Positions 1 to 7,161 of a stretch of DNA of 30,043 nt are shown here, one piece after another. The position numbers and the translations under genes were made by a program. The stretch's first letter is position 1. Every line of letters begins with the position of its first letter. Under the pieces are notes generated by a model, which was not told the DNA's origin, did no database searches, and was given only the letters and a program-made list of their open reading frames with translations. The stretch is from a virus, in IMG/VR virus record IMGVR_UViG_3300025870_001462, positions 1 through 30,043 of that record; one strand, written 5' to 3'.

Positions 1-55
1 TGGATTTGTATGATCCCGTATAACATGCTTCAAAATGCTATAGATAACAGTTAAC

Positions 56-133
56 GGTCTCTTAGCTCAGCTGGATCAGAGCAAGTGCCTTCTAAGCACT
101 AGGTCGTAGGTTCGAGTCCTACAGAGATCACCA
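56..133 (+). tRNA. tRNA-Arg(TCT)
   Basis: Complete cloverleaf with encoded CCA. The acceptor stem GGTCTCT pairs with AGAGATC (one G-T wobble). The D stem is GCTC/GAGC, the anticodon loop CTTCTAA gives anticodon TCT, and the T arm carries TTCGAGT. It reads AGA/AGG codons, which AT-rich phages use often. It is the first of four tRNAs spaced 2-6 nt apart, so they are probably cut from one precursor. Confidence 0.95.
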
Positions 134-135
134 AT

Positions 136-219
136 GCCCGCATGGTGGAACGGTAGACACACCAGACTTAAAATCTGTTGCCGCAAGGCGTCCCGGTTCG
201 AATCCGGGTGCGGGCACCA
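136..219 (+). tRNA. tRNA-Leu(TAA)
   Basis: Class II tRNA of 84 nt with a long variable arm. The acceptor stem GCCCGCA pairs with TGCGGGC, and CCA is encoded. The anticodon loop CTTAAAA gives TAA. The T arm CCGGTTCGAATCCGG is intact. It lies 2 nt after tRNA-Arg and would support TTA-rich phage genes. Confidence 0.96.
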
Positions 220-225
220 AATAAT

Positions 226-302
226 GCTCCTGTAGCTCAGTTGGTTAGAGCAGAGCGCTCATAACGCTTTGGCCCTAGGTTCGAGTCCTAGTGGGAGCAC
301 CA
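226..302 (+). tRNA. tRNA-Met(CAT), probably elongator
   Basis: Cloverleaf with acceptor GCTCCTG/TGGGAGC (two wobble pairs) and encoded CCA. The anticodon stem GAGCG/CGCTT carries loop CTCATAA, anticodon CAT. The first acceptor pair is G-C and the anticodon stem lacks the three G-C pairs of an initiator, so it is not tRNA-fMet. A lysidine-modified tRNA-Ile2 cannot be excluded by eye. Confidence 0.9.
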
Positions 303-307
303 AGTAA

Positions 308-382
308 TGGGAGGTAGTTCAGCGGTAGAATAGCTGACTTTGAATCAGTTGGTCGCAGGTTCGAATCCTGCCCTCCCAGCCA
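308..382 (+). tRNA. tRNA-Gln(TTG)
   Basis: Cloverleaf with acceptor TGGGAGG/CCTCCCA, discriminator G and encoded CCA. The anticodon loop CTTTGAA gives TTG. The T arm is GCAGGTTCGAATCCTGC. It is the last member of the left tRNA cluster. Confidence 0.95.
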
Positions 383-499
383 AGTATCGAAAAAGGGTTT
401 GTAGTAGAGAGCAGCAAACCAGAAACCCTGCGACAGCAATGTCAATACCCATTAAGATCGCCTGTTAGGTTGCTCACATATAATAAAAGGAGTGTTAAC
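383..499 (+). other. Leader with two mutually exclusive hairpins
   Basis: Non-coding stretch between tRNA-Gln and the first protein gene. GGTTTG (396-401) can pair with CAAACC (415-420). Alternatively AGGGTTT (394-400) can pair with AAACCCT (423-429). The two helices share bases 396-400, so only one can form at a time. No T-run follows, so it does not look like a simple terminator. It may help processing of the tRNA precursor or act in the leader of the next gene. Confidence 0.4.
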
Positions 500-961
500 T
501 TGAAAGTTTGGATAGGTAAATATAATGAGGATGGTCAACACAGGGAAATTGAAATCCACGATTATGATACGTGGAGTATGGACGATACCCTAGCTCCTAT
601 TATCCTACCTATGCTGATACAACTCAAAGCAACCAAGCACGGTGCACCACGGGTTGATGACGAAGATGTCCCAGAAGAACTTCGTAGTACTAGCGCACCT
701 CCAAAAGAAAACGAGTATGACACAGACGACTTTTATTTTAAGCGGTGGGACTGGGTTTTAGATGAAATGATCTGGGCATTTGAACAAAAATGTAAAGACG
801 AGTGGCAGGATGAATTTTACGGTCCATATACTGAACCTACTGGGGATGATATCATGGGTAAATTTGAATGGGTTGACCGAGATGGATTAAACCAGCATCA
901 AAAGCGTATGAGTAACGGTTTTAGATTATTTGGAAAATACTATGAAAACTTGTGGGACTGA
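500..961 (+). CDS. Conserved T4-like phage protein, unknown function
   Basis: Protein of 153 residues. The TTG at 500 is chosen because AGGAG lies at 488-492, 7 nt upstream; the same frame is open further left to a TTG at 470 that has no ribosome binding site. The protein is acidic and rich in Trp and Asp. It contains the segments HDYDTWSMDDTLAPIILPML and DDEDVPEELRS and ends in YYENLWD. I recall this pattern from unannotated proteins of marine T4-like phages. No catalytic motif or membrane segment is visible. It overlaps the following oxygenase gene by 20 nt. Confidence 0.8.
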   Translation: MKVWIGKYNEDGQHREIEIHDYDTWSMDDTLAPIILPMLIQLKATKHGAPRVDDEDVPEELRSTSAPPKENEYDTDDFYFKRWDWVLDEMIWAFEQKCKDEWQDEFYGPYTEPTGDDIMGKFEWVDRDGLNQHQKRMSNGFRLFGKYYENLWD

Positions 962-1499
962 GTTATATAACCCTTTTGCGGTGCCATTTCTAAAAGTAAA
1001 AGTTTCTAATTGGAAAGTTAAGAAGCAAAAGCTATTAGAGATGGCACCTTTGTATGATGAGGATACAGACCCTGTTAATGGCGGATACAAAAGCGATTAC
1101 TTTAAATACGGCGGGTTACCACCATACTTTAAAAGCTTTCATGATATTTTAACCGATGAACTAGATGAGATTGGAAACTATTTTAAAGATATTAAAATTC
1201 TAAATCTATGGTCTCAAGAATACATGGATGATGAATTCCACGATCCTCATAACCATGGAGGATATTTTTATTCAGCTGTGTTATATGCAGAGTTTGATCC
1301 TTTAGAACATGAGCCAACTCATTTCATATCACCTATCAATAACTTTGAAGATGGTACAGTAATACGACATCGACCAGACATGGAGGAAGGCGACATTATA
1401 ATATTTCCAAGTGTAATACAACATTTCTCAGGTGTATCAAAGTCGACCCAGAAAAGAAAAATCTTTTCATTTAACTTTCGGGCTTCGGCACTTTTCTAA
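942..1499 (+). CDS. Putative 2OG-Fe(II) oxygenase
   Basis: Protein of 185 residues from ATG 942; a TTG at 930 in the same frame is the alternative. The central part reads EFHDPHNHGGYFYSAVLY and the C-terminal part reads GDIIIFPSVIQHFSGVS followed by KRKIFSFNFRA. This is the layout of the double-stranded beta-helix fold of short 2-oxoglutarate, Fe(II) oxygenases (2OG-FeII_Oxy_5 type): an early metal-binding His cluster, a late metal His after IIFPS, and a basic residue for 2-oxoglutarate. The substrate is unknown. It is one of six or seven such proteins in the window and the only one outside the right-hand cluster. Its 3' end overlaps the convergent peptidase gene by 29 nt. Confidence 0.72.
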   Translation: MKTCGTELYNPFAVPFLKVKVSNWKVKKQKLLEMAPLYDEDTDPVNGGYKSDYFKYGGLPPYFKSFHDILTDELDEIGNYFKDIKILNLWSQEYMDDEFHDPHNHGGYFYSAVLYAEFDPLEHEPTHFISPINNFEDGTVIRHRPDMEEGDIIIFPSVIQHFSGVSKSTQKRKIFSFNFRASALF

Positions 1500-1980
1500 A
1501 CCCTAACACTTTACTTGCTGGATAATACTTAATGTTTACCGCATCATCTTGATTACCACCAAGAACAGAAATCATTTGAACACCGTTAATATCTTTTACA
1601 CTTATGAAAAAACCAACATGACCTTTCCAACCGCTATTACCTCTTTCAAAGATAACGATATCACCTTGGACAGGTTCGGTAGTTTTTTCTCCATACTCTA
1701 AAAAGCTCCTAGCCATAAGAGGAAACCCACTTACCGATGCTGATGTTGGATAATCATTTTCTAATAAAACCATATTGACGAATGCAGCACACCACTCAGT
1801 CCTAGTAGGATCTACTCCGGTTAATTCTTTTATCAATTGCCTATCTTTTGTTTCTGACAATCCATAATAATAATAAGCCTTATGAGATAGATCTTGGTTT
1901 TTATAAGTCCGGGTTGCTGAAATAGCATTTTGGCAGGCACACACAAAAGTTAAACTAAAAATAATAAATAATTTTTTCAT
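1471..1980 (-). CDS. Secreted NlpC/P60-like cell wall peptidase (TIGR02594 type)
   Basis: Protein of 169 residues, started at the ATG ending at 1980 because it opens with a signal sequence (MKKLFIIFSLTFVCAC); the frame is open further upstream. The mature part has the Cys-His peptidase pattern: EWCAAFVN with the nucleophile Cys, GDIVIFERG, GHVGFF with the His, and VLGGNQ. This is the order seen in the TIGR02594 family of the NlpC/P60-CHAP group. The likely role is peptidoglycan cleavage in the periplasm, as a secreted lysin. FVCAC may be a weak lipobox, so a lipoprotein is possible. It is a lone minus-strand gene, with its start 18 bp from the divergent epimerase gene. Confidence 0.78.
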   Translation of the reverse strand: MKKLFIIFSLTFVCACQNAISATRTYKNQDLSHKAYYYYGLSETKDRQLIKELTGVDPTRTEWCAAFVNMVLLENDYPTSASVSGFPLMARSFLEYGEKTTEPVQGDIVIFERGNSGWKGHVGFFISVKDINGVQMISVLGGNQDDAVNIKYYPASKVLGFRKVPKPES

Positions 1981-1998
1981 AAATGGGATCCATATATA

Positions 1999-2862
1999 AT
2001 GAAGGTCTTGGTAACTGGAGCAGCTGGCTATGTTGGCAGTCACGTTTGTAAACTTCTTAAAGAGCACGGTCACGAAGTTCATGGCTTTGATAATTTCTTT
2101 CATGGTGAATACAACGACGTAAGTTTTATTGATAAGTTTTGGAAACAAACCATTACTGATAACTATTTATTTGGCTGGGGAGATGCCGTAGTTCACCTCG
2201 CAGGCCGTAGCATTGTTCCTCAGAGTTTAAAGGAGCCATCCGAGTACTATAGAATTAATACAATGGGTACTAAAAACGTTGTTGAGAAATTAAGAACAGA
2301 CAATTTTATTTTCGCTAGCACAAGCTCTGCAATACATATGAAATCTCCATATGCACGGAGTAAAGTAGCAGCTGAAGATATTATTAGGGAAAAATCAAAT
2401 GGGTACACTATTTTTAGGTTTTATAACGTTTCTGGTAGTGCTAACGGTTTTAGGCAGCTCGGCGATGCCACTCATCTTATTCGTCGTTGCGCTATGGCTG
2501 CTGCTGGCAAACTTCCACATATTGATGTATATGGCACTACTTATAATACTAGGGACGGCACTTGCATACGTGATTATATTCATGTTACTGATATTGGGAA
2601 TTCCATTGTAAATGCCGTAGAAAAGGGCCCTCAGTCCTTCGATGTTCAGGCCCTTGGTAGTAATACTGGGTACACTGTGCTAGAAGTGATTTCTATGATG
2701 GAACAAGTAACCGGTAAGAAAATTAAAAGAAATATTTGTGATAAAAGGGAAGGTGATGGCGATATTCAAGTCGTGGATACACTTTCAGAGTATTGCAACC
2801 TTACAAAAACTCTAGCAGATATGTGCTTAGATCAATATAAAATGGAATTAGATCGTGTTTAG
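1999..2862 (+). CDS. NAD-dependent sugar epimerase/dehydratase (GalE-like)
   Basis: Protein of 287 residues of the extended short-chain dehydrogenase family. The N-terminus MKVLVTGAAGYVGSH is the Rossmann GxxGxxG loop. FASTSS followed by SPYARSKVAAE supplies the catalytic Ser and YxxxK (Tyr118, Lys122). RDYIHVTDI is the typical mid-domain motif. It probably interconverts or dehydrates a nucleotide sugar such as UDP-glucose. It is shorter than the roughly 340 residues usual for GalE because the C-terminal substrate domain is trimmed. It could supply sugars for the glycosyltransferases far downstream. It overlaps the next gene by 8 nt. Confidence 0.9.
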   Translation: MKVLVTGAAGYVGSHVCKLLKEHGHEVHGFDNFFHGEYNDVSFIDKFWKQTITDNYLFGWGDAVVHLAGRSIVPQSLKEPSEYYRINTMGTKNVVEKLRTDNFIFASTSSAIHMKSPYARSKVAAEDIIREKSNGYTIFRFYNVSGSANGFRQLGDATHLIRRCAMAAAGKLPHIDVYGTTYNTRDGTCIRDYIHVTDIGNSIVNAVEKGPQSFDVQALGSNTGYTVLEVISMMEQVTGKKIKRNICDKREGDGDIQVVDTLSEYCNLTKTLADMCLDQYKMELDRV

Positions 2863-3337
2863 TGAAAATCAAATTAATGAAATGGTCGACTTATTAATCA
2901 GTTGTGATGGCAATACTAAAGTTTATCTTGGCTGTGACTCAATTAGATACTTAACTAAATCTAAACGTCAGATGGGTAAATATGCAACGGTAGCTATTGT
3001 ACATATGAATGGCCAACATGGCTGTAGAATTTTTTCTACCATGTCGCATGAACCTGATTATGATATGAAACCAAATAGACCTAAGATGCGAATGATGAAA
3101 GAGGTTCAAAAAGTTTGTGAGTTGTATACTCAAATTGGTCCATTCATTGACGAGTTCGACGTAGAAATCCACCTCGATATTAATACAAATCCATTGCATG
3201 GATCTAACTGTGCTGCAACAGAAGCTGCGGGTTATGTACTAGGTATGACTGGAATTGAACCCAAGCTTAAACCAAATTCTTGGGCTGCAAGTTTTGGAGC
3301 TGATGGTGTTGCCCACGGTAGAACCGAATATAATTGA
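2855..3337 (+). CDS. YkuK/DUF458-type RNase H-like protein
   Basis: Protein of 160 residues starting with GTG at 2855, inside the end of the epimerase gene. VYLGCDSIRY near the N-terminus, VEIHLDINTNP in the middle and AATEAAGYVLGMTG then KPNSWAASFGADGVAHG near the end match the order of conserved blocks in the YkuK (DUF458) family. That family is predicted to have an RNase H-like fold; Asp27 of GCDS and the HLDIN acidic residue are the candidate metal ligands. Nuclease activity is unproven. It is the last gene before the sigma70 promoter at 3368. Confidence 0.72.
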   Translation: MFSENQINEMVDLLISCDGNTKVYLGCDSIRYLTKSKRQMGKYATVAIVHMNGQHGCRIFSTMSHEPDYDMKPNRPKMRMMKEVQKVCELYTQIGPFIDEFDVEIHLDINTNPLHGSNCAATEAAGYVLGMTGIEPKLKPNSWAASFGADGVAHGRTEYN

Positions 3338-3367
3338 AAAAAACTTAAAATAAAATGAAATTAACTG

Positions 3368-3396
3368 TTGACATTCCTTTTTAGATAGGTTATATT
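3368..3396 (+). promoter_or_regulatory. Strong sigma70-type (early) promoter 1
   Basis: Consensus TTGACA (3368-3373), 17-nt spacer, TATATT (3391-3396). The upstream AT-rich element AACTTAAAATAAAA and the AAATTAACTG abutting the -35 box recur almost unchanged at the promoter at 13248. It lies 27 nt before the start codon at 3423, which is preceded by AAAGGA. Confidence 0.85.
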
Positions 3397-3422
3397 AGAA
3401 TCATCAAACAAAGGAACACCAA

Positions 3423-3677
3423 ATGTACACAGTAACAAACATATACAACGGCGTTAACTATAAAATGGATGTTGTAAAATCTTTTCAAGACGCCCTTGAT
3501 TGTGAGTGTAATAAATGGGCCGATGGCTCAATAAACTGGGATTATGTTGCAGCAGATATGCACATGGATCTTAGTACATGGTATGCTGCATCTTATATTG
3601 ATGAAGCCTTCGAATATATGGTTGAACTTGAAATGGAAGATCGTGCAGTTGCAATCAAAATGTTGGAGTACGTATAA
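3423..3677 (+). CDS. Small hypothetical protein behind promoter 1
   Basis: Protein of 84 residues, acidic, with no membrane segment or recognisable domain. The start is supported by AAAGGA 8 nt upstream and by the promoter directly before it. It is the first gene of a cassette whose junctions all overlap, ending with the genes up to 5053. Promoter type and small size suggest an early host-interaction protein, but this is inference. Confidence 0.75.
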   Translation: MYTVTNIYNGVNYKMDVVKSFQDALDCECNKWADGSINWDYVAADMHMDLSTWYAASYIDEAFEYMVELEMEDRAVAIKMLEYV

Positions 3678-3934
3678 TGGCAAATACACCTTGGATTCAA
3701 AAAACCCGCAATGGATTTAACATGTCTACAGAAGAAATAGACCGCATTTATCCTGAGCCTGTTCAAGGCGAACAAGCAATTGCTGTTCAACTTGACCTAA
3801 AATCTTGGGCTTTGGAAAAAGGCTTGTGGAATACTGATGAACCTTATAATGATATGATTGTTCGTCACGCTATTGATCGTGGTTGGTTGCAAGCCAATAT
3901 TGATGGAATGGAAGTAATTGAATGTATAGACTAA
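3677..3934 (+). CDS. Small hypothetical protein
   Basis: Protein of 85 residues coupled to the previous gene by a TAATG overlap. It contains TEEIDRIYPEPVQGEQA and a C-terminal part with RHAIDRGWLQANI. No known domain is recognised. It is probably co-translated with its neighbours from the promoter at 3368. Confidence 0.72.
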   Translation: MANTPWIQKTRNGFNMSTEEIDRIYPEPVQGEQAIAVQLDLKSWALEKGLWNTDEPYNDMIVRHAIDRGWLQANIDGMEVIECID

Positions 3935-4053
3935 CTGCTCATTATGACGGTAAATCTGTAACAAAAATTTTCAACTGTGTTCTCGACGCCGGTGAATGGC
4001 GCGAGGACATGGATGCTTTGTACGCCAAAGTTGTGTGGGTTAAAATCTATTGA
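3922..4053 (+). CDS. 43-residue hypothetical protein
   Basis: A short frame from ATG 3922 to TGA 4051-4053. It begins MYRLTAHYDGKSVTKIFNC and ends KVVWVKIY. It overlaps the upstream gene by 13 nt and the TTG start of the methyltransferase by 4 nt (TTGA), so it fills the gap exactly as a coupled gene would. No domain is recognised. Confidence 0.6.
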   Translation: MYRLTAHYDGKSVTKIFNCVLDAGEWREDMDALYAKVVWVKIY

Positions 4054-4727
4054 GCATTAAACGGATTTATGACGACATACCACTTGACGTCTGGAAAAAA
4101 GTACTTAACGAAAACATGGATTATAGTTTCATACCAGAAGCTATGGATAATCCATGTTTTTCTAGTGTAAGCACTGTCCTTGATGTTGGGTGTGGCTGGG
4201 GAGCAAACATACGAACGCTTAAGAATAAATATAACATTAACACAACAGGCCTTACAAATTCTCTCCAGCAATTTGATTTGTTAAAAAACGAGGATATTAT
4301 ATTGTCTGATGCTGAAGATTATGTTCCAGATAAAGAATATGATCTCATTATGTTTGTGCAATCAATTACACATATGAAAAATTCTGTACTCAAAAACTAT
4401 CAGAGTGCTACAAATAAAATTTTTATAACTGATTTTGTTTCTAATGAATATAAGTATCAGTATGATTGGGATATGCGAATTAGAACAAAAATTGAATACG
4501 AATATATGTTTAACAAAATAGGATTTGAAATTAAAGAATTTAATGTATGGTCATATGAAAAATACTATCCATTTGCACAGTATTGGCTAGATAATATTAA
4601 TAAACATAAAATAACTAACGGTCACCAAATGATTATGCTCAAACGTCTTTGCGAAGATATCCTAGGAAATATGCATAGGGTACGAGACGTTTTAATGTGC
4701 GACATCTACGCAGAAAGAATTAAATGA
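4050..4727 (+). CDS. Class I SAM-dependent methyltransferase
   Basis: Protein of 225 residues starting with TTG at 4050, overlapping the preceding stop. VLDVGCGWGANIRTL at about residues 43-57 is SAM-binding motif I. TGLTNS follows as the post-I strand and YDLIMFVQSITHM resembles motif IV of small-molecule methyltransferases (UbiE/CmoA-like). The C-terminal third is rich in Tyr and Lys and unassigned. The methyl acceptor is unknown; no DNA methylase DPPY or Cys motif is seen, so a metabolite or surface sugar is more likely than DNA. It overlaps the next gene by 4 nt. Confidence 0.82.
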   Translation: MSIKRIYDDIPLDVWKKVLNENMDYSFIPEAMDNPCFSSVSTVLDVGCGWGANIRTLKNKYNINTTGLTNSLQQFDLLKNEDIILSDAEDYVPDKEYDLIMFVQSITHMKNSVLKNYQSATNKIFITDFVSNEYKYQYDWDMRIRTKIEYEYMFNKIGFEIKEFNVWSYEKYYPFAQYWLDNINKHKITNGHQMIMLKRLCEDILGNMHRVRDVLMCDIYAERIK

Positions 4728-5053
4728 ACTTAGAACAATTTTTTGAAGAAGAAAAACATACAACCCTAGATCAAAAATGGGGAACGGATAAAGAAAAGCA
4801 AACACGCTTGAGAATTAAGCTAACCATAGCAGCTTATGCCTATGAGATTATGAACCATAGTATCATGTCTGATGCTGATTTTGATAAAAAATGTTTAGAG
4901 GTAGATCTATCTATAGACACCGGCAACACAGAACTTGATAGTTTTTTTAGAAAAGAGTTTGACCCTTCCACCGGTCAGTGGATACATAATCATCCTGAAA
5001 AAAGAAAAATTGGTTATTTGCTAGACAAATATTATAACGTGCAAAATAATTAA
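4724..5053 (+). CDS. Phage-conserved hypothetical protein
   Basis: Protein of 109 residues, ATGA-coupled to the methyltransferase gene. Characteristic segments are YAYEIMNHSIMSDADFDKK, then FFRKEFDPSTGQWIHNHPE. I recall this combination from marine T4-like phages as an unannotated protein. The SDADFD part resembles the start of the N-terminal domain of NAD-dependent DNA ligases, but nothing else of that enzyme is present. Its stop meets the convergent gene at 5050 with no terminator between. Confidence 0.7.
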   Translation: MNLEQFFEEEKHTTLDQKWGTDKEKQTRLRIKLTIAAYAYEIMNHSIMSDADFDKKCLEVDLSIDTGNTELDSFFRKEFDPSTGQWIHNHPEKRKIGYLLDKYYNVQNN

Positions 5054-5307
5054 GTTGAGTCTCTTTTACGGAATATTTTTTCGTATTCCTCAGCATTATA
5101 ACACCCACCCCTAAACAATGTTCCGTCAGGTGTACCAAACGCAAATTCATATTTGTCGTTTACAATTGGTTTTTTGGCAATGTAATTAACGAAGAGAGCG
5201 CACTCATCATGGTTTTGAAAAGTGCGTTCGCTTATATCAGGACCATAGATCTTTGTCGGATCCATGATGTTCATAGTAAACCAAATTAGGACAACGAGAT
5301 CTGCCAA
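5050..5307 (-). CDS. Small membrane-anchored or secreted protein
   Basis: Protein of 85 residues starting with TTG directly after the stop of the upstream gene; ATG codons at residues 12 and 15 are alternatives. The N-terminus (ADLVVLIWFTMNI) is a hydrophobic segment. The rest has two Cys (HDECALF and RGGCYNAEEY) that could form a disulfide outside the cytoplasm. It resembles the protein at 6973-7161 in layout: hydrophobic start, then an aromatic/Cys domain. Last gene of the minus-strand block. Confidence 0.6.
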   Translation of the reverse strand: MADLVVLIWFTMNIMDPTKIYGPDISERTFQNHDECALFVNYIAKKPIVNDKYEFAFGTPDGTLFRGGCYNAEEYEKIFRKRDST

Positions 5308-5466
5308 TTACTCAGACTTCCAAATAGTCCAAGCACCCCAAGCTATTGCAATACCTGCGGCAATTTTAGCCAATGGTGCCATGAACAATACGAGCATTCC
5401 TAAGCCTACTAGGCCTACGCCATCCCATGTTGTTCTTTCTTTTAATCTGTTTTTAATCCAATTCAT
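5308..5466 (-). CDS. 52-residue one- or two-helix membrane protein
   Basis: Begins MNWIKNRLKERTTWDGVG, continues with a hydrophobic stretch (VGLGMLVLFMAPLAKIAAG) and ends GAWTIWKSE. AAAGGAGAA lies 5 nt before the ATG. A short basic amphipathic start followed by hydrophobic helices is common for small phage membrane proteins, including holins, but size alone does not prove a holin. It lies between two other membrane or surface-type genes of the minus-strand block. Confidence 0.7.
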   Translation of the reverse strand: MNWIKNRLKERTTWDGVGLVGLGMLVLFMAPLAKIAAGIAIAWGAWTIWKSE

Positions 5467-5477
5467 TGTATTCTCCT

Positions 5478-5804
5478 TTAAAATTTATATTCATATCCAA
5501 TCACAAATCCCGGATCATCACCGAGAGGTACTGGTGACATAAAGTAATCATCATACGTTACTCTAAAGTAGGGAGAAATAGAAGTTTTGTCAGACCACTT
5601 ATAGCCTGTTACTGCTCCAACTTCTACTCCAAATAAGTCATATTCTTGTCTGTAGCCACCGTATGCACTCATTTTATCCATACTATTATAATAAGCGCCG
5701 GCTATAAAATGTTCTTGCTGTACCCTTACATGGGGATGAACCGCGTTATAATCTGCTTCCATCCCTACATGCAAACTTAAAGCTACACTAAAAATCCATT
5801 CCAT
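5478..5804 (-). CDS. Beta-barrel-like phage protein
   Basis: Protein of 108 residues. Alternating aromatic and polar residues (HFIAGAYYNSMDKMSAYGGY, VGAVTGYKW, SPYFRVTYDDYF) and a C-terminal FVIGYEYKF with terminal Phe suggest antiparallel strands of a small outer-membrane barrel. A short hydrophobic start (MEWIFSVALSLHVG) could serve as an export signal but is short. I recall similar unannotated proteins in marine T4-like phages. Function unknown. Confidence 0.65.
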   Translation of the reverse strand: MEWIFSVALSLHVGMEADYNAVHPHVRVQQEHFIAGAYYNSMDKMSAYGGYRQEYDLFGVEVGAVTGYKWSDKTSISPYFRVTYDDYFMSPVPLGDDPGFVIGYEYKF

Positions 5805-5972
5805 TTAAAACCTATCCAGGTAAGAACTAGTTTCAGCATAAGCATAGTTATCTGACTGAGTAGCTCTTAGTTTCCAATATTCATTTCGTTCGTTTGTTGA
5901 TGTGCGATTCTCTTCATGCCTCTTATGAATTTCAATGTATTCTTTTAAAGTTATTGAAGAGTTGCTAATCAT
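5805..5972 (-). CDS. 55-residue hypothetical protein
   Basis: Runs from the ATG ending at 5972 to a TAA abutting the next start. Begins MISNSSITLKEYIEIHKRHE and ends YAETSSYLDRF. Hydrophilic, probably helical, no domain recognised. It overlaps the upstream gene by 4 nt (ATGA) and exactly fills the space between two confident genes, which is the main support for it. Confidence 0.65.
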   Translation of the reverse strand: MISNSSITLKEYIEIHKRHEENRTSTNERNEYWKLRATQSDNYAYAETSSYLDRF

Positions 5973-6271
5973 TTTTTACCACCTAACGTTTTTGGACTTT
6001 TTGCTTCTAAATCATTAAGGCGTCTTTCCATATCGTCAATTTTCTTTGTTACTTTTGGATATCGTTTACGCCAAGCTTCGGGATCGTCTTGTAACCATTC
6101 CCAACCAAAACGATCTACTAGATGATCTAATAGACCATCAAATTTACCCATTAAATATAAAGCAGCTTTTGTATTTCTAAACCATGCAAGAAAAGCAGCA
6201 CCTAAAACTGAGCCGCCAATTGCTGTATAAATCCATAGCGTATCACCAAACATTCTTGTGAGCATTTCCAT
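5969..6271 (-). CDS. Small membrane protein with a C-terminal coiled coil
   Basis: Protein of 100 residues. One membrane helix near residues 13-31 (YTAIGGSVLGAAFLAWF), then a soluble part with DRFGWEWLQDDPEAWRKRYP and a short heptad-like helix (VTKKIDDMERRLNDLEAKS). The Lys-rich end is cytoplasmic or periplasmic depending on topology. It lies 1 nt after the lipase gene. Position next to a lipase and other membrane genes suggests an envelope role, perhaps in lysis. Confidence 0.7.
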   Translation of the reverse strand: MEMLTRMFGDTLWIYTAIGGSVLGAAFLAWFRNTKAALYLMGKFDGLLDHLVDRFGWEWLQDDPEAWRKRYPKVTKKIDDMERRLNDLEAKSPKTLGGKK

Positions 6272-6272
6272 T

Positions 6273-6980
6273 TTATTTTCCTCTTAAATGTTTTACGTAA
6301 TTAGCCATACCATGATCCAAAGCACCGTCTAGCAACCCTGAACGATATCCCCGCCATTTATCTTTAATAGCTTGCCATGTAGTAAGCTTACGAATATTTC
6401 CGTAAAAGTTGATGTATTGTAATACACCGTGATGTTTATAACCCATTATCCATAGTGGTACTTTAGTAACTATATCGTTATTATTTACAAAACGCATATG
6501 AGGTGTTGAAATATGTTTAACGAATTTACGTGTGCCAACCCTTGGTGATCCAAATGTTGTTAACTGTTCTACTTTGGTTTCTTCTTCAAATCGAGAACAA
6601 GCTATAGTAGCCATAGCGGCTCCAAGCGAATGTCCTGTTATATACAGTTTTCTTTTAGAATGACTGCGCTGATGCTTAGCAACACTTTCCCATAACTTAT
6701 CAAGCTCTCCTCTAAATCCAGAGTGTACTAAACCATGCGTCATAGCACCGCGGGGAATAGCATTTAAATCAGCTAATAAGTCTGAAAGTTCGTCTGGTTC
6801 TGTACCACGAAATGCTAAAACGTATTCTTCTTTATTCCAAAATGCATGACATTGAGCACCGTCAACATCCCAAAACTTATGGCCTGTAATACCATAATCT
6901 TTATTTTTAGCTTTGGCCTCTTTACTATCAAGGTATGCCATCTCGGCCATTATAGCCATTTTAAGATTTAAATTAATCAT
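6273..6980 (-). CDS. Class 3 lipase (alpha/beta hydrolase)
   Basis: Protein of 235 residues. The strand-elbow motif YITGHSLGAA places the nucleophile Ser118. VLAFRGTEP supplies the oxyanion region. FGSPRVGTR follows, and NNNDIVTKVP carries the catalytic Asp (about 169), with His in YKHHG as third triad member. This is the pattern of the Lipase_3 family, which hydrolyses acylglycerols or phospholipids. No signal peptide is seen, so it would act from the cytoplasm or leave through a holin lesion. Inferred role: degrading host membrane lipids during lysis. It overlaps the upstream gene by 8 nt. Confidence 0.9.
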   Translation of the reverse strand: MINLNLKMAIMAEMAYLDSKEAKAKNKDYGITGHKFWDVDGAQCHAFWNKEEYVLAFRGTEPDELSDLLADLNAIPRGAMTHGLVHSGFRGELDKLWESVAKHQRSHSKRKLYITGHSLGAAMATIACSRFEEETKVEQLTTFGSPRVGTRKFVKHISTPHMRFVNNNDIVTKVPLWIMGYKHHGVLQYINFYGNIRKLTTWQAIKDKWRGYRSGLLDGALDHGMANYVKHLRGK

Positions 6981-7161
6981 CGTTCCCCTCCATGTTAATA
7001 CAAATGGCTTGTTGGCCGGCTTTAAAATAGCCCATGCCTTTTCCTACTTCTTTACTTAATACTTGTCTTGCCTTAAAACAATCCATCATATTTGGAAAAC
7101 TATTTACAGCTTCAACGTACGGAACGCCTGAATAAAAATATATAAAAGTTAGTACCCACAT
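6973..7161 (-). CDS. 62-residue protein with an N-terminal membrane/signal segment
   Basis: Starts MWVLTFIYFYSGVPYVEA, a likely signal or anchor, followed by a short domain with two Cys (MMDCFKARQ and QQAICINMEG) that could be disulfide-linked. Its start overlaps the stop of the upstream gene by 1 nt, and its end overlaps the lipase start. It is similar in plan to the gene at 5050-5307. Function unknown. Confidence 0.65.
   Translation of the reverse strand: MWVLTFIYFYSGVPYVEAVNSFPNMMDCFKARQVLSKEVGKGMGYFKAGQQAICINMEGNDD

Noticed and set aside
1-55. End of a gene or promoter at the left edge
   Set aside because: Too short, with no clear frame, promoter boxes or structure.
4724-5053. DNA ligase fragment suggested by SDADFD
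   Set aside because: No adenylation motif or other ligase part; the rest matches a phage-specific protein pattern.
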